A DNA stretch of 64,000 bases, taken from assembly GCF_014648495.1 (NCBI RefSeq), contig NZ_BMRF01000005.1, positions 1-64,000 of the forward strand. Direction: 5' to 3'. The DNA is from Actinomadura cremea. GTDB taxonomy: Bacteria; Actinomycetota; Actinomycetes; Streptosporangiales; Streptosporangiaceae. Within the stretch, counting starts at the first letter, position 1, and every line of letters begins with the position of its first letter. Shown one piece after another: positions 7,112-16,000 of the stretch. The position numbers and the translations under genes were made by a program. A model generated the notes under the pieces. The model had not been told where the DNA came from and did not search any database. It saw only the letters and a program-made list of their open reading frames with translations.

Positions 7112-7822
7112 TCAGTCCGGCGCGCGGGTGTGCAGGTAGTCGTCGAGGTGCGCTCCGGACGCGAGCATGGCCCGGCTGCGGCGCCGGAGCCGGACGCGCC
7201 ACTCGGCGAGGACGTCCTCGAGGGCGGTGGTGTCCCCCGCGGCGCGCAGCTGATCGACGAACAGCTCGATGCGCCGGAGCGGGTAGCCGCCGCGCCGGAG
7301 CTGGCGGGCGACGTGCGCGTCCCGCACCGCGTCCGGCGGGTAGCCGCGGCGGCCGGTGACCGGGTCGCGGCGGGGCCGCAGGATCCCGGCGTCCTCCCAC
7401 TTGCGCAGCGACGCGGGGTGCATGCCGAGCTGGTGGGCCAGCGCGCCGATCGACAGCTCGGCGGGCCGGTCGTCCGGGACGGGCGCGGCCGTCAGGTCGC
7501 CGAGCGCGACGGCGACCTGGTCCAGGACGTCCCGTTCGTGCAGCAGCTCGGCGTGCGCCCGGTCGATCAGCCGGAAGAGCGCCTCGTCGTCGCCCCGGTT
7601 GGCGGCCCGCATGATCTCCGTGGCCGTCTGGTGCCCGTATCCGGCGCGGAGGGCGAGGAAGGCGCGCAGGGCTCGGGCGTGCACGGCGCCGTACCGGCGG
7701 TACCCGGTGCCGCTGCGTTCGGCCGCGGGCAGGATGCCGTCGTCCTCGTAGTTGCGGACGGCCTGCGTGGAGAGGCCGTGCTCGCGGGCCAGGTCGACCG
7801 GCCTCAGTGCTTTCGGAGTCAT
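7112..7822 (-). CDS. MerR-family regulator with two DNA-binding domains (TioE-like)
   Basis: The 236-residue protein contains two MerR helix-turn-helix units: residues about 5-75 (LAREHGLSTQAVRNYEDDGI) and about 122-185 (LAHQLGMHPASLRKWEDAGI), joined by a helical linker and ended by an arginine-rich tail. Tandem MerR proteins of this type occur in actinomycetes as TioE-like regulators, some next to antibiotic genes. No ligand is evident. The gene reads away from the Mth938-like gene and ends 51 bp before TetR, with the TetR palindrome in between. Its targets cannot be told from sequence. Confidence 0.85.
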   Translation of the reverse strand: MTPKALRPVDLAREHGLSTQAVRNYEDDGILPAAERSGTGYRRYGAVHARALRAFLALRAGYGHQTATEIMRAANRGDDEALFRLIDRAHAELLHERDVLDQVAVALGDLTAAPVPDDRPAELSIGALAHQLGMHPASLRKWEDAGILRPRRDPVTGRRGYPPDAVRDAHVARQLRRGGYPLRRIELFVDQLRAAGDTTALEDVLAEWRVRLRRRSRAMLASGAHLDDYLHTRAPD

Positions 7823-7911
7823 GTCCTCGTTCGAGGGTTCAGGCGATGATCGGTGCCCTCGATGCGAAAAGTATCAATGTCGCGGGTCCTCCGGCGTGAC
7901 AGCATCGGGCC

Positions 7912-8280
7912 ATGGGACTGGAGTCGCCTCGGGTCACGCACGTTTCGTGGGGACGGATGGAGGTCGAGGGCCTTCCTCCGGGGAAGGACTTCAAGCTGTT
8001 CCCCGGCGGTGGCCGGGAATGGGACTGGAACGAGCACGGGACCCGGCACGATCCGGGGATCCGGCCCGGCGACGTGCGCGAACTGCTGGACCACGGGTGC
8101 GAGGTCGTCGTGCTCAGCCGGGGCATGGAGCTGCGGCTGAAGACGATGCCCGAGACGCTGCGGGTCCTGGAGGACGCGGGGGTCGAGGTGCACGTCGCGG
8201 AGACGACCGAGGCGGTCCGGCTCTACAACGAGCCGGCCGCCTCGCGCGCCGTCGGGGGCCTGTTCCACTCGACCTGCTGA
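7912..8280 (+). CDS. Mth938/AAMDC-domain protein
   Basis: This 122-residue soluble protein matches the Mth938-like (DUF498/AAMDC) fold: a VSWGRMEVEG start, DFKLFPGGGREWDW, and the central Rossmann-like GCEVVVLSRGMELRL, followed by EDAGVEVHVAET. Family members are small, widespread and of unclear biochemical role, sometimes linked to respiratory complex assembly or adipogenesis in animals. It is monocistronic here and divergent from the MerR gene, with a 90-bp shared region. The ATG start is the only good one. No odd features are seen apart from a C-terminal Cys. Confidence 0.85.
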   Translation: MGLESPRVTHVSWGRMEVEGLPPGKDFKLFPGGGREWDWNEHGTRHDPGIRPGDVRELLDHGCEVVVLSRGMELRLKTMPETLRVLEDAGVEVHVAETTEAVRLYNEPAASRAVGGLFHSTC

Positions 8281-8426
8281 CGTCCCGGCCGGCGACGCGG
8301 TCGGGACGGGTGGACCCGCGGGCTCTCGATCGAGCACGCGGGTCCGGGACGTTCTCGGGTGGACGGTGACCGCCGCCGCGCCACCCCGGCACGGCGGCGG
8401 ACGTTCCTAGTCCTCGGTGATGGCGC

Positions 8427-9536
8427 TCAGTCCTCGGTGATCCTGTTGAGGCGCTCCATCGACTCGACGTACTCCTCGATGAGGTCGTAGACGACCTGGC
8501 TCGCGGGCTTCACCTGGTTCATCGAGCCGACGATCTGGCCCACCGGGAACGTGACCAGCTCGCCGTCGCCGGAGCGGGCGATGCGGGGCAGCGCGTCGGC
8601 GATGAGCATGAACTGCATCGGCATCGGGAGGGTGCCCGGGGAGTCCTCGCTCTCCCACGCTTCGGTCCAGGCGGTCTTGAGGAAGCGGGCGGGCTTGCCC
8701 GTCCACGCGCGGGACCGGACGGTGTCCCGGGACGACGCCTCGAGCAGCTTCGGCATCGCGCGCTCGGGGGTGTCGGCCTCCTCGACGGTGAGCCAGATCG
8801 AGCCCGTCCACACGCCGTCGGCGCCGAGGGCGAGGCCCGCGGCCATCTGCCGGCCGCGGCCGATGCCGCCCGCGGCGAGGACGATCGTCTCGTCCCCGAC
8901 GGCGTCCACGACCTCGGGGATGAGGACCATCGTGGAGACGTCGCCGGTGTGCCCGCCCGCCTCGGTGCCCTGCGCGACGATGATGTCGACGCCGACGTCG
9001 GTCTGCTTGCGGGCGTGCCGGGCGTTGGAGGCCAGGCCCGCGACCTTGACGCCCTTCTCGTGCGCCTCCGCGACGACGTCCGCGGGGGGCGGGCCGAGGG
9101 CGCTGGCGAGGAGGGCGATCGGGTGCCGCAGCGCGACCTCGACCTGGGGCCGCGCGGTCTGGTCGGTCCAGCCGAGCAGCGCGCGGTGGGCGGTGTCGGT
9201 GGACGGCTCGACGCCGTGCTCGGCGAGGAGGTCGTCGAGGAACTTGCGATGCTCGGCCGGGATCATCCCCTGCAGCTTGCCGAGCATCTCCTCGGCGTCG
9301 CCGAGATCGGCGCCCTCGTACTTGGCGGGCATGACGACGTCCACGCCGTAAGGCTTGCCGCCGACGTGCTCGTCGATCCACTTGAGCTCGAGTTCGAGCT
9401 CCTCGGGGCTGAAGTACAGGGCGCCGAGGACGCCCATGCCGCCGGCGCGGCTCACCGCCGCGACGACGTCGCGGCAATGACTGAACGCGAAGATCGGGTA
9501 CTCGATGCCGAATAGTTCGGTAGCTCGTGTCCGCAC
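8427..9536 (-). CDS. Nitronate monooxygenase-like FMN enzyme
   Basis: A TIM-barrel flavoprotein of 369 residues starting RTRATELFGIEYPIFAFSHC. It has the family's glycine-rich FMN-binding parts (AGGMGVLGA, AQGTEAGGHTG, AAGGIGRGRQMAAGLALGADG). Related mycobacterial proteins are annotated as nitronate monooxygenases, and several family members work in sterol or fatty-acid side pathways, so the true substrate is open. GTG 9536 was preferred to 9572 because the conserved RTRxxELFG segment begins there. Two KstR-like boxes lie upstream. A 13-bp repeat of the last codons occurs just past the stop. Confidence 0.85.
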   Translation of the reverse strand: MRTRATELFGIEYPIFAFSHCRDVVAAVSRAGGMGVLGALYFSPEELELELKWIDEHVGGKPYGVDVVMPAKYEGADLGDAEEMLGKLQGMIPAEHRKFLDDLLAEHGVEPSTDTAHRALLGWTDQTARPQVEVALRHPIALLASALGPPPADVVAEAHEKGVKVAGLASNARHARKQTDVGVDIIVAQGTEAGGHTGDVSTMVLIPEVVDAVGDETIVLAAGGIGRGRQMAAGLALGADGVWTGSIWLTVEEADTPERAMPKLLEASSRDTVRSRAWTGKPARFLKTAWTEAWESEDSPGTLPMPMQFMLIADALPRIARSGDGELVTFPVGQIVGSMNQVKPASQVVYDLIEEYVESMERLNRITED

Positions 9537-9567
9537 AGCCCCGACCCTAGGCGCGAATCCAAGAAAC

Positions 9568-9635
9568 TGCAACAGGTTCTAGTTACGGATTTCAGTGTCA
9601 CCTCGGTACGGGGAGTCGGCCTAGAACAAGTATCA
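9568..9635 (-). promoter_or_regulatory. Candidate KstR-type operators
   Basis: TAGAACCTGTTGCA (minus strand, 9568-9581) fits the mycobacterial KstR consensus TnnAACnnGTTnnA exactly and sits 32 bp before the nitronate monooxygenase GTG. TAGAACAAGTATCA (plus strand, 9622-9635) fits with one mismatch. No kstR gene is in the window, so the assignment is tentative. Confidence 0.35.
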
Positions 9636-9700
9636 AGGGCGGCGCGGGCGGGCATGGCGGAGCCGCCCGGCGGCGGGACCGGGCGGCGGTGGTGCGCGGA

Positions 9701-10837
9701 TCAGGCGCGGCCGGCGGGCTTGCGCTTCGCCGCGGGACGGCCGGCGAGGCGCGGCGGCGCCTTCTTCTTCGCGGCCTTCTTCTTCGCGGCCGGTTTCGCC
9801 GGTTCCCCGGCGGGGTCGTCGTCCGGCTTCTTCGCCGGGCGCGGCGGGGACACGTCGCCGAACTTCCCGTCGGAGCGGCGCGGGGCCTGCGGCGGGGGCG
9901 GCGGCGCGTCGTCGCGGCCGAGGCCCATGATGCCGCCGACCAGCAGCCCGAGGAGGCCGAGCAGGACGGCCGCGCCGGGGAGGAAGATCCGCACCATGTC
10001 GATCTGCAGGGCGGTGCCGTCCGCGAGGTCGACGGCCTTCTTCTGGTCGGCGTCGGTGGTGACGAGGTCGGCCTGCGCGACGATCATCTCGCCCCGGCCG
10101 TCCGGGGTGCGGACCGTGCTGCGGATGTTCTTGCGGTGCTTGACCGGGACGCCCGTGCGCGGGTCGACCCAGACCGTGTTGTACGCCTCGCTGTAGCGGT
10201 CGACCCGCTGCGGCTCGGCGTCCTGCAGGCCGAGCATCGTCCCCGGGAGCTTGCCGTCGACCGCGCCGGTCTTCGTCAGCGGGATGTGCTGGGTGAACCG
10301 GTAGGCGGTGAGCCCGTGGACCTGCTCGACCGCGCCGAACTGCATCGGCGCGGCCTGCTTGGTCGTCGGGTCGAAGAACCGGTAGTCGGTCTTCTGGACG
10401 TTCGCGATGGGGAACAGCAGCCCGTACCCGCTCATCTGGACGCTGCCGTCGCCGTCCACGTGGACGCCGCAGCAGTTGACGAGCTCGCCCGTGTCGCGGT
10501 CGAAGGCGATCCGGAAGCCCTGGATCTGCACGGGGTTCTTCGGGTTCGCCTTGTCGTAGATGTTGGTGGTCGAGTCCCAGACGGCGACGTCGTCGTTGCC
10601 GCCGTTCGCCCGGACGTCGCCGCGGACGGTGTTGGTGGCGAGCAGCGTGACGTTCGTCTTCGTCTTCAGCTCGGCCTGGTCGAAGTAGGTGCTGTTCGGC
10701 GACTCCAGGTGCGTGACCTGGTACCGGTTCAGCGGCGCGCGCACGACCTGCTCCGCCACGTAGAACCGGACGAGGGGCGCGAGGGTGAGGAAGAACGCTC
10801 CCAGGCCGATCAGGAGCAGTCCGACCCGTCGCCGCAT
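9701..10837 (-). CDS. DUF3068 (PorA-family) membrane/envelope protein
   Basis: The 378-residue protein has an N-terminal membrane anchor (RRRVGLLLIGLGAFFLTLAP), a large extracytoplasmic DUF3068 domain (about 30-290) and a second membrane segment (FLPGAAVLLGLLGLLVGG) before a cytoplasmic tail. The tail is Pro-rich, then Lys/Ala-rich (AAKKKAAKKKAPPRL), which could bind polyanions. DUF3068 proteins are actinobacterial and poorly understood; the family name refers to corynebacterial porin-like proteins. ATG 10837 follows GGAGG at five bases. It lies beside envelope-glycan genes. An NCCG pair in the ectodomain could form a disulphide or bind metal. Confidence 0.85.
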   Translation of the reverse strand: MRRRVGLLLIGLGAFFLTLAPLVRFYVAEQVVRAPLNRYQVTHLESPNSTYFDQAELKTKTNVTLLATNTVRGDVRANGGNDDVAVWDSTTNIYDKANPKNPVQIQGFRIAFDRDTGELVNCCGVHVDGDGSVQMSGYGLLFPIANVQKTDYRFFDPTTKQAAPMQFGAVEQVHGLTAYRFTQHIPLTKTGAVDGKLPGTMLGLQDAEPQRVDRYSEAYNTVWVDPRTGVPVKHRKNIRSTVRTPDGRGEMIVAQADLVTTDADQKKAVDLADGTALQIDMVRIFLPGAAVLLGLLGLLVGGIMGLGRDDAPPPPPQAPRRSDGKFGDVSPPRPAKKPDDDPAGEPAKPAAKKKAAKKKAPPRLAGRPAAKRKPAGRA

Positions 10838-11008
10838 GAACACCTCCGGGAGTGCCGTCCAGTCGCGGCCGGGGGGCCGTCTCCGGCGTGTGTCGGGTCA
10901 GGCTAACAGGACTCCCGCAGGTCTGTACCGGCCGGTAAGCTCCCGCTGTACTTTTCGACGCAGTATTTTTCCGACGCCGTGTCCTTCCGACTCCGAGGCG
11001 AGGTGGCG

Positions 11009-11809
11009 ATGGTCTCGGTGCGCCTGGACCCGGGCGCGCACCGCGCGACGCTGGCCCGCTCGGTGCGGCTCTTCAGCGCGTTCCGGCACGAGGGCGGCGA
11101 CCCGGCGCGGTTCTACGACCTGTTGGCACGTGACACCGTGGCCCAGCTCCGGGCGTACGCCGACCTGGACGGGGCGACGGTCGTCGACGTCGGGACGGGC
11201 TCGGGGTTCTTCGCGCGCGCGCTGGAGCGGGCGGGCGCGCGGTGCAGCGGCGTCGACCCGGACGTCGGCGAACTGCGGGCGCACGGACCCCCCGGGCCGA
11301 ACACCGTCGTGGCCAGCGGGCTCGCCCTGCCGTTCCGGACGGGCGCCGCCGACGTGTGCTTCTCGTCGAACGTCCTGGAGCACGTCCCGGAGCCGTGGCG
11401 GATGGCCGGGGAGATGGTGCGGGTGACCCGGCCAGGCGGGACCGTGTACCTGTCGTTCACCAACTGGCTGTCGCCGTGGGGCGGGCACGAGACGTCCCCG
11501 TGGCACTACTTCGGCGGGCATCGGGCCGCGCGCTGGTACGAGCGGCGGCACGGCCGTCCGCCGAAGAACCGGTACGGGCGGAGCCTGCACCCGGTGTCGG
11601 TCGCGGACGCGGTCGCGTGGGCGCACGGGCGCGACGACGTGGACGTCCTGGACGTCCTGCCCCGCTACCACCCGGGCTGGGCGCAGGCGGTCGTGCGGGT
11701 GCCGGGGCTGCGGGAGATCGCCACGTGGAACCTCGTGCTGGTGCTGCGCAAGCGGACCGGTGCGGGGAGCGCGCCGGAGGCGCGGCGGCTCTCGGGGAGC
11801 CGCCGGTGA
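11009..11809 (+). CDS. Class I SAM-dependent methyltransferase
   Basis: This protein of about 266 residues has the SAM-binding glycine motif VVDVGTGSGFFARAL, an acidic loop (GVDPDVGEL) and the motif IV region FSSNVLEHVPEP typical of Methyltransf_11 enzymes. The substrate is unknown; the operon-like junction with an acyltransferase and the nearby glycosyltransferases suggest a glycan or lipid-linked sugar. ATG 11009 has a GAGG-containing leader; a GTG at 10979 is possible. The stop overlaps the GTG of the acyltransferase (GTGA), so the two are coupled. It is soluble and of normal length. Confidence 0.85.
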   Translation: MVSVRLDPGAHRATLARSVRLFSAFRHEGGDPARFYDLLARDTVAQLRAYADLDGATVVDVGTGSGFFARALERAGARCSGVDPDVGELRAHGPPGPNTVVASGLALPFRTGAADVCFSSNVLEHVPEPWRMAGEMVRVTRPGGTVYLSFTNWLSPWGGHETSPWHYFGGHRAARWYERRHGRPPKNRYGRSLHPVSVADAVAWAHGRDDVDVLDVLPRYHPGWAQAVVRVPGLREIATWNLVLVLRKRTGAGSAPEARRLSGSRR

Positions 11810-13041
11810 CGACCGACTTCTCCCGCCGGGACGAGCGCGGCGCCGCCCGCGCGGCGCCGCCGCCGATCGCCGGGCACCAGGACTCGCTGGACGGCGTCCG
11901 CGCGGTCGCGGCCCTCGCCGTCCTGGCCGTGCACGTCGCCGGTTCGGCGGGCACGATGACGCGGGGCGAGGGCGCCGGCTGGCTGTTCAACGGCGGCCAG
12001 GCCGGGGTGGCGATCTTCTTCGTGCTGTCCGGGCTGCTGCTGTACCGGCCGTGGGCGGCGGCGGCGCTGGACGGACGGCCCGCGCCGCGTGCGGGCCGGT
12101 ATCTGGCCAAGCGCGCGCTGCGGATCATCCCCGCGTACTGGGTGCTGATCGTGGTCTACATGGTCACGGCAGGACGCGACCACATCGGCGACCCGCTCAC
12201 CTGGGCGTCGCTGCTGACGTTCACGCAGATCTACGTGCCCGACCCGTGGTGGTCGTCCGATCTGGGCCCCGCGCACCTGGGTCAGCTGTGGAGCCTCTCG
12301 GTGGAGGTGGCCTGGTACGTGACGCTGCCCATCACGGCGGCGGTGCTGAGCTGGGTAGTCAGGAGCGCGCGCACAGGGGACGTGGGCGCCATCGCCAAAC
12401 GGCTGCTGATCGCCATCGGCGTCTACGGGGCGCTGTCGTTCCCCTTCACGCTCCTCGCCTACTTCCCCGAGCGGAACTCGCAGATGGGGGTGTGGCCGCC
12501 CCGGTACTTCGCCTGGTTCGCGATCGGCATGGCCCTGGCCGTGGTGACGGTGTGGGCCCGGCTGGACGAGCGCCGCCCCGTCGCCGCGCTGTGCAACGCC
12601 GTGGCCGACTCGTGGGCGGCGTGCTGGGTCGGGGCGGCGATGCTGTTCGTGGTCGCGGCCACCCCGGCGTCCGGCCCGCTCGGCCTGTCGGAGCCCGGCG
12701 GCCCGTGGACGTCCGTCCTGCACCTGGTGCTGTTCGGGGCGTGCGCCCTGGCGTTCGCGGCGCCGGTGGCGCTGGCGCCGCCGGAGCACGCGGCGATGGG
12801 CGCGGCGCTGGGCAACCCGGTGATGCGGTTCCTCGGCCGCGTCTCCTACGGCCTGTTCCTGTGGCAGATGATCATCATCGTCGCCTGGTACGAGGCCCTC
12901 GACCGGACGTTCCGGGGGAGCGTCCTGACGGATCTTCCGCTGCTGGCCGCGGGCTCCATCGCAGCGGCGGCGTTGAGCTTCTACCTGGTGGAACGTCCGA
13001 TGCAGGCGGTCCAGCGACGCCTCCCGGGGCGTCCCAGCTGA
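11806..13041 (+). CDS. Acyltransferase-3 family membrane protein (OafA/YrhL type)
   Basis: A 411-residue polytopic membrane protein. It has the acyltransferase-3 signatures: [16 protein letters not shown] near residue 27 with the conserved His, GVAIFFVLSGLLLYRPW, and the C-terminal SYGLFLWQM and FYLVERP segments. About ten membrane helices are expected. Such enzymes O-acylate cell-surface sugars using acyl-CoA. The GTG start overlaps the methyltransferase stop, and the first conserved residues follow within 25 codons. The last 167 bp are antisense to the open 3' end of the AftD-like gene. Coupling with a methyltransferase suggests paired decoration of one glycan. Confidence 0.92.
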   Translation: MTTDFSRRDERGAARAAPPPIAGHQDSLDGVRAVAALAVLAVHVAGSAGTMTRGEGAGWLFNGGQAGVAIFFVLSGLLLYRPWAAAALDGRPAPRAGRYLAKRALRIIPAYWVLIVVYMVTAGRDHIGDPLTWASLLTFTQIYVPDPWWSSDLGPAHLGQLWSLSVEVAWYVTLPITAAVLSWVVRSARTGDVGAIAKRLLIAIGVYGALSFPFTLLAYFPERNSQMGVWPPRYFAWFAIGMALAVVTVWARLDERRPVAALCNAVADSWAACWVGAAMLFVVAATPASGPLGLSEPGGPWTSVLHLVLFGACALAFAAPVALAPPEHAAMGAALGNPVMRFLGRVSYGLFLWQMIIIVAWYEALDRTFRGSVLTDLPLLAAGSIAAAALSFYLVERPMQAVQRRLPGRPS

Positions 13042-16000
13042 CCGCGATCGGCCCCCGCCCGGAACCGCCGCCGGACGGGCGGGGCCGCCACAGCTCGATC
13101 GCCAGCCGGCCCACGATCACGAGCCCGAGGACCTGCGGCGCGACGTCGCCGAGCACGCCGGACGGGTTCGCGGGGTTGCCCAGCAGGTCCCAGCGGGCGC
13201 CGACGGCGAGGCACGCCGTCCCCGCGACCATGGCGGCGGCGATCGGCCACGGCGAGGCGATCGCGCGCAGCGCGGCGGAGCGGCGGGTGCGCGCCCAGCC
13301 GCACACGACGGCGACGCCGACGGTGACGGCGGCGCCGGGCACGCCGCCGATCCAGGCCCCGAGCGCGGCGGCGAACGGGACGGCGGCCCAGATCGGCCAG
13401 CCGGGTCCGGCCGCCGGGACGGGAACGGGGGCGCGGCCGCGCGGCGGGCGCCGCCGCCGGACCGGCCGGACGGCGACGGCCAGCAGCAGCACGAGCAGGC
13501 CGAGCCCGCCCGCGACGGAGACGAGCTGCGCCCGGTCCGGCAGGTAGGTCAGCTCGACGGTGCCCCGCGTCCCGGCCGGGACGATCCAGCCCTGCTTCCA
13601 CCCGTCGAGCCGGACGGGCCGCAGCTCGGTGCCGTCCGCGGTGGCCCGCCAGCCGGCGTTGAAGTTCTCGTTCACGGTGAGGAACGACGTCGCGGCGGCG
13701 TCCACCCGCACCTCGCGGGCGCCGGACTCCCAGCTCACGACCTCGACCGGCGCCGCCGCCCCGGTCCCCTCCGCCCCGGTCTCCCCCGCCCCGGTCTCCC
13801 CCGCCCCGGTCTTCTTCGCCGCGACGTTCCGGTCGCCCGCGATCACCGTCTCCAGGCGGTAGGAGTCGAGCGGCACGGCGGTCAGCCGGTTCGCGCCCGC
13901 CTTCAGCGGCGCCGCGCCGCAGGCCGCGAACCGGACGGGACGTCCGGCGAGCAGGTCGCCGAAGGTGCCCGCGGCCTTCGTCTGGACGGTCGTCCCGCCG
14001 ACCCGCAGCTTGGGTCCGAGGCCGCACGGCAGTTCGAGGCCGAGGCCGCGCACGTCCGGTAGCGGCTCGACGCCGGGGACGACCAGGTCGGTGAGCTGGA
14101 CGGGCTGCAACCGGCGGCCGTCCAGGAACGTGACCTTGATCCGCGCGGTGGTCATCGGGGCGAACGAGATCCGGCCCGCGCCGTCCGAGAGGCCCTCGCG
14201 GATCTCGCCGTCGTCCCCCTCGATCTGCACCCGGGCGGGCCCGGACGCGCCCGGCGGGCGCCGCAGCTCGACCGTCCCGACCTTGCGGGGCTTCCCCCAC
14301 GCGACGGCGAACGCGGGCGCGCGGTCGTCCGGTTTCGCGATCCACGCGGTGGCCGGGTCGCCGTCGAACGCGGACCGCGGGCCGTTCGCGGGGTGGGCGG
14401 TGAGGGTCGAGGTCGCCTTGACGACCGGCTGCCCCTCGGCGGCGGTGTACTCGGCGACCAGCTCGTCGTCGGTGAGGACGGCCGTCCCGGTGAGCCGCAC
14501 GTCGCGGGCGGTCGCGGAGGAGAACGTCCGGTCGAAGCCGTCGCCCTCCTCGCCGCGCACGCCGAGGTCCTCGGAGCAGACCCAGCGCGCGCTTCCCCGC
14601 ATGCACGTCGCCTCGCCTCCGGGCACGCGGCTCATCACGTACGTCGCCGGTTCGTCCGTCCTGCCCGGTGAGGGCATGGTGTAGGAGCGGGTGGGCTCGA
14701 TGCCGCCGACGGTCAGCTCGGTGATGCCCGCGCGCGCGAACCCGGGCACGGCGGGCTCGGCGATCAGGCCGGTGATGCGCACCCGCACCCAGCGGGTGTC
14801 CCCCTCGGGGGCCCGCAGCGGCCGAGCCTCGGGGGTGCGCTCGACGTCCTGCTCCACGGTCCCGTGCTCGGTCTCGACGGCGACGCGCGCGACCGCCGGG
14901 CCGAGCGCGTCGTCCTGCAGGAACGCGGCCTTCAGGTCGCCGGCGTCGCGGGGCCGGTCGAAGTCGACGCGGAGCCACTGCCCGACCGGTCCGTCGAACC
15001 CGCCGGTGCGCCAGGCGGAGAAGGGGTCGCCGTCGAGCGCCGCGTACGGGGCGGCGCCGGGCAGCCGCCCTTCGGGCGCCGTGTCCTCGCCGGACGCCGC
15101 CGACGAGGCCGTCACGTCCCGGACGCCGCCGCCGTAGGAGACGTGCGTCGCGTACCGCCTCCAGCCGTCGTCCAGGACGTCGGCGGCCTCGCCCCGGTGC
15201 GCGGCGCCGAGCGTGTGCGACGTCTGGTGCAGCTCGCCGAAGTTGCGCCGGACGAGCTGCGGCGAGTCGGTGACCACCGGGGCGCCGCCGAGGTCGGGCG
15301 CGTCGTCGTTCAGCAGCACGGGACCGTCCGGCAGCGCGCCGCCGTCCGCCATCGTCAGCAGCGACTCCGGGCCGCCGAGCACGCGGACGGGGTCGGCGGC
15401 ATCGGCGAGCGTCGCGACGGGCGCGGCGCCCTCCACCTCGTAGACCTCCAGCGCGGGGTAGCGCTGGTCGAGGGCCGAGACGGCGTCGTCCACGGGCGTG
15501 TGGCCGACCGGCGGGCCGAACGTCGCGACCCTGCGCAGGCCCGGGGAGCCGTCGAGCGCCTCGTGGACGCGCGCGGGGCGGGCGCCGTCGAGGCTCTCGC
15601 GCCGCAGATCATTGCGGACCAGGACGTACCGGACGCCCATCCGGCCGAGGAACTCGCTCAGCCCCGGCGACGGCTTCCCGGCACCGGCCTGCAGGTCGAT
15701 CGCGTCGAGCGCCCGGGTGTATCCGGGCGAACCGGCCGGGACGAGCTGCCGGACGCCCCAGCGCGCGTCCAGCAGCGGCTGCACGATGTCGTCCATCGGA
15801 CGGCCCCACAGGTACTCGCCGAACGCCGCGCCGGGGACGGCGAGCACGCCCTGCCGTCCGGCGCGCTCGTTCAGCCAGGACGCCGCGTCCTGCCAGTAAC
15901 CGGGCACCCGCTCGAAGCTCCCCGAACCGCTGAGGCCCCGGGCCGCGCCGGTGAGGCCGATGCCGCCGAGCGCGACCGCCGCGACCACGGGCAGGACGGC

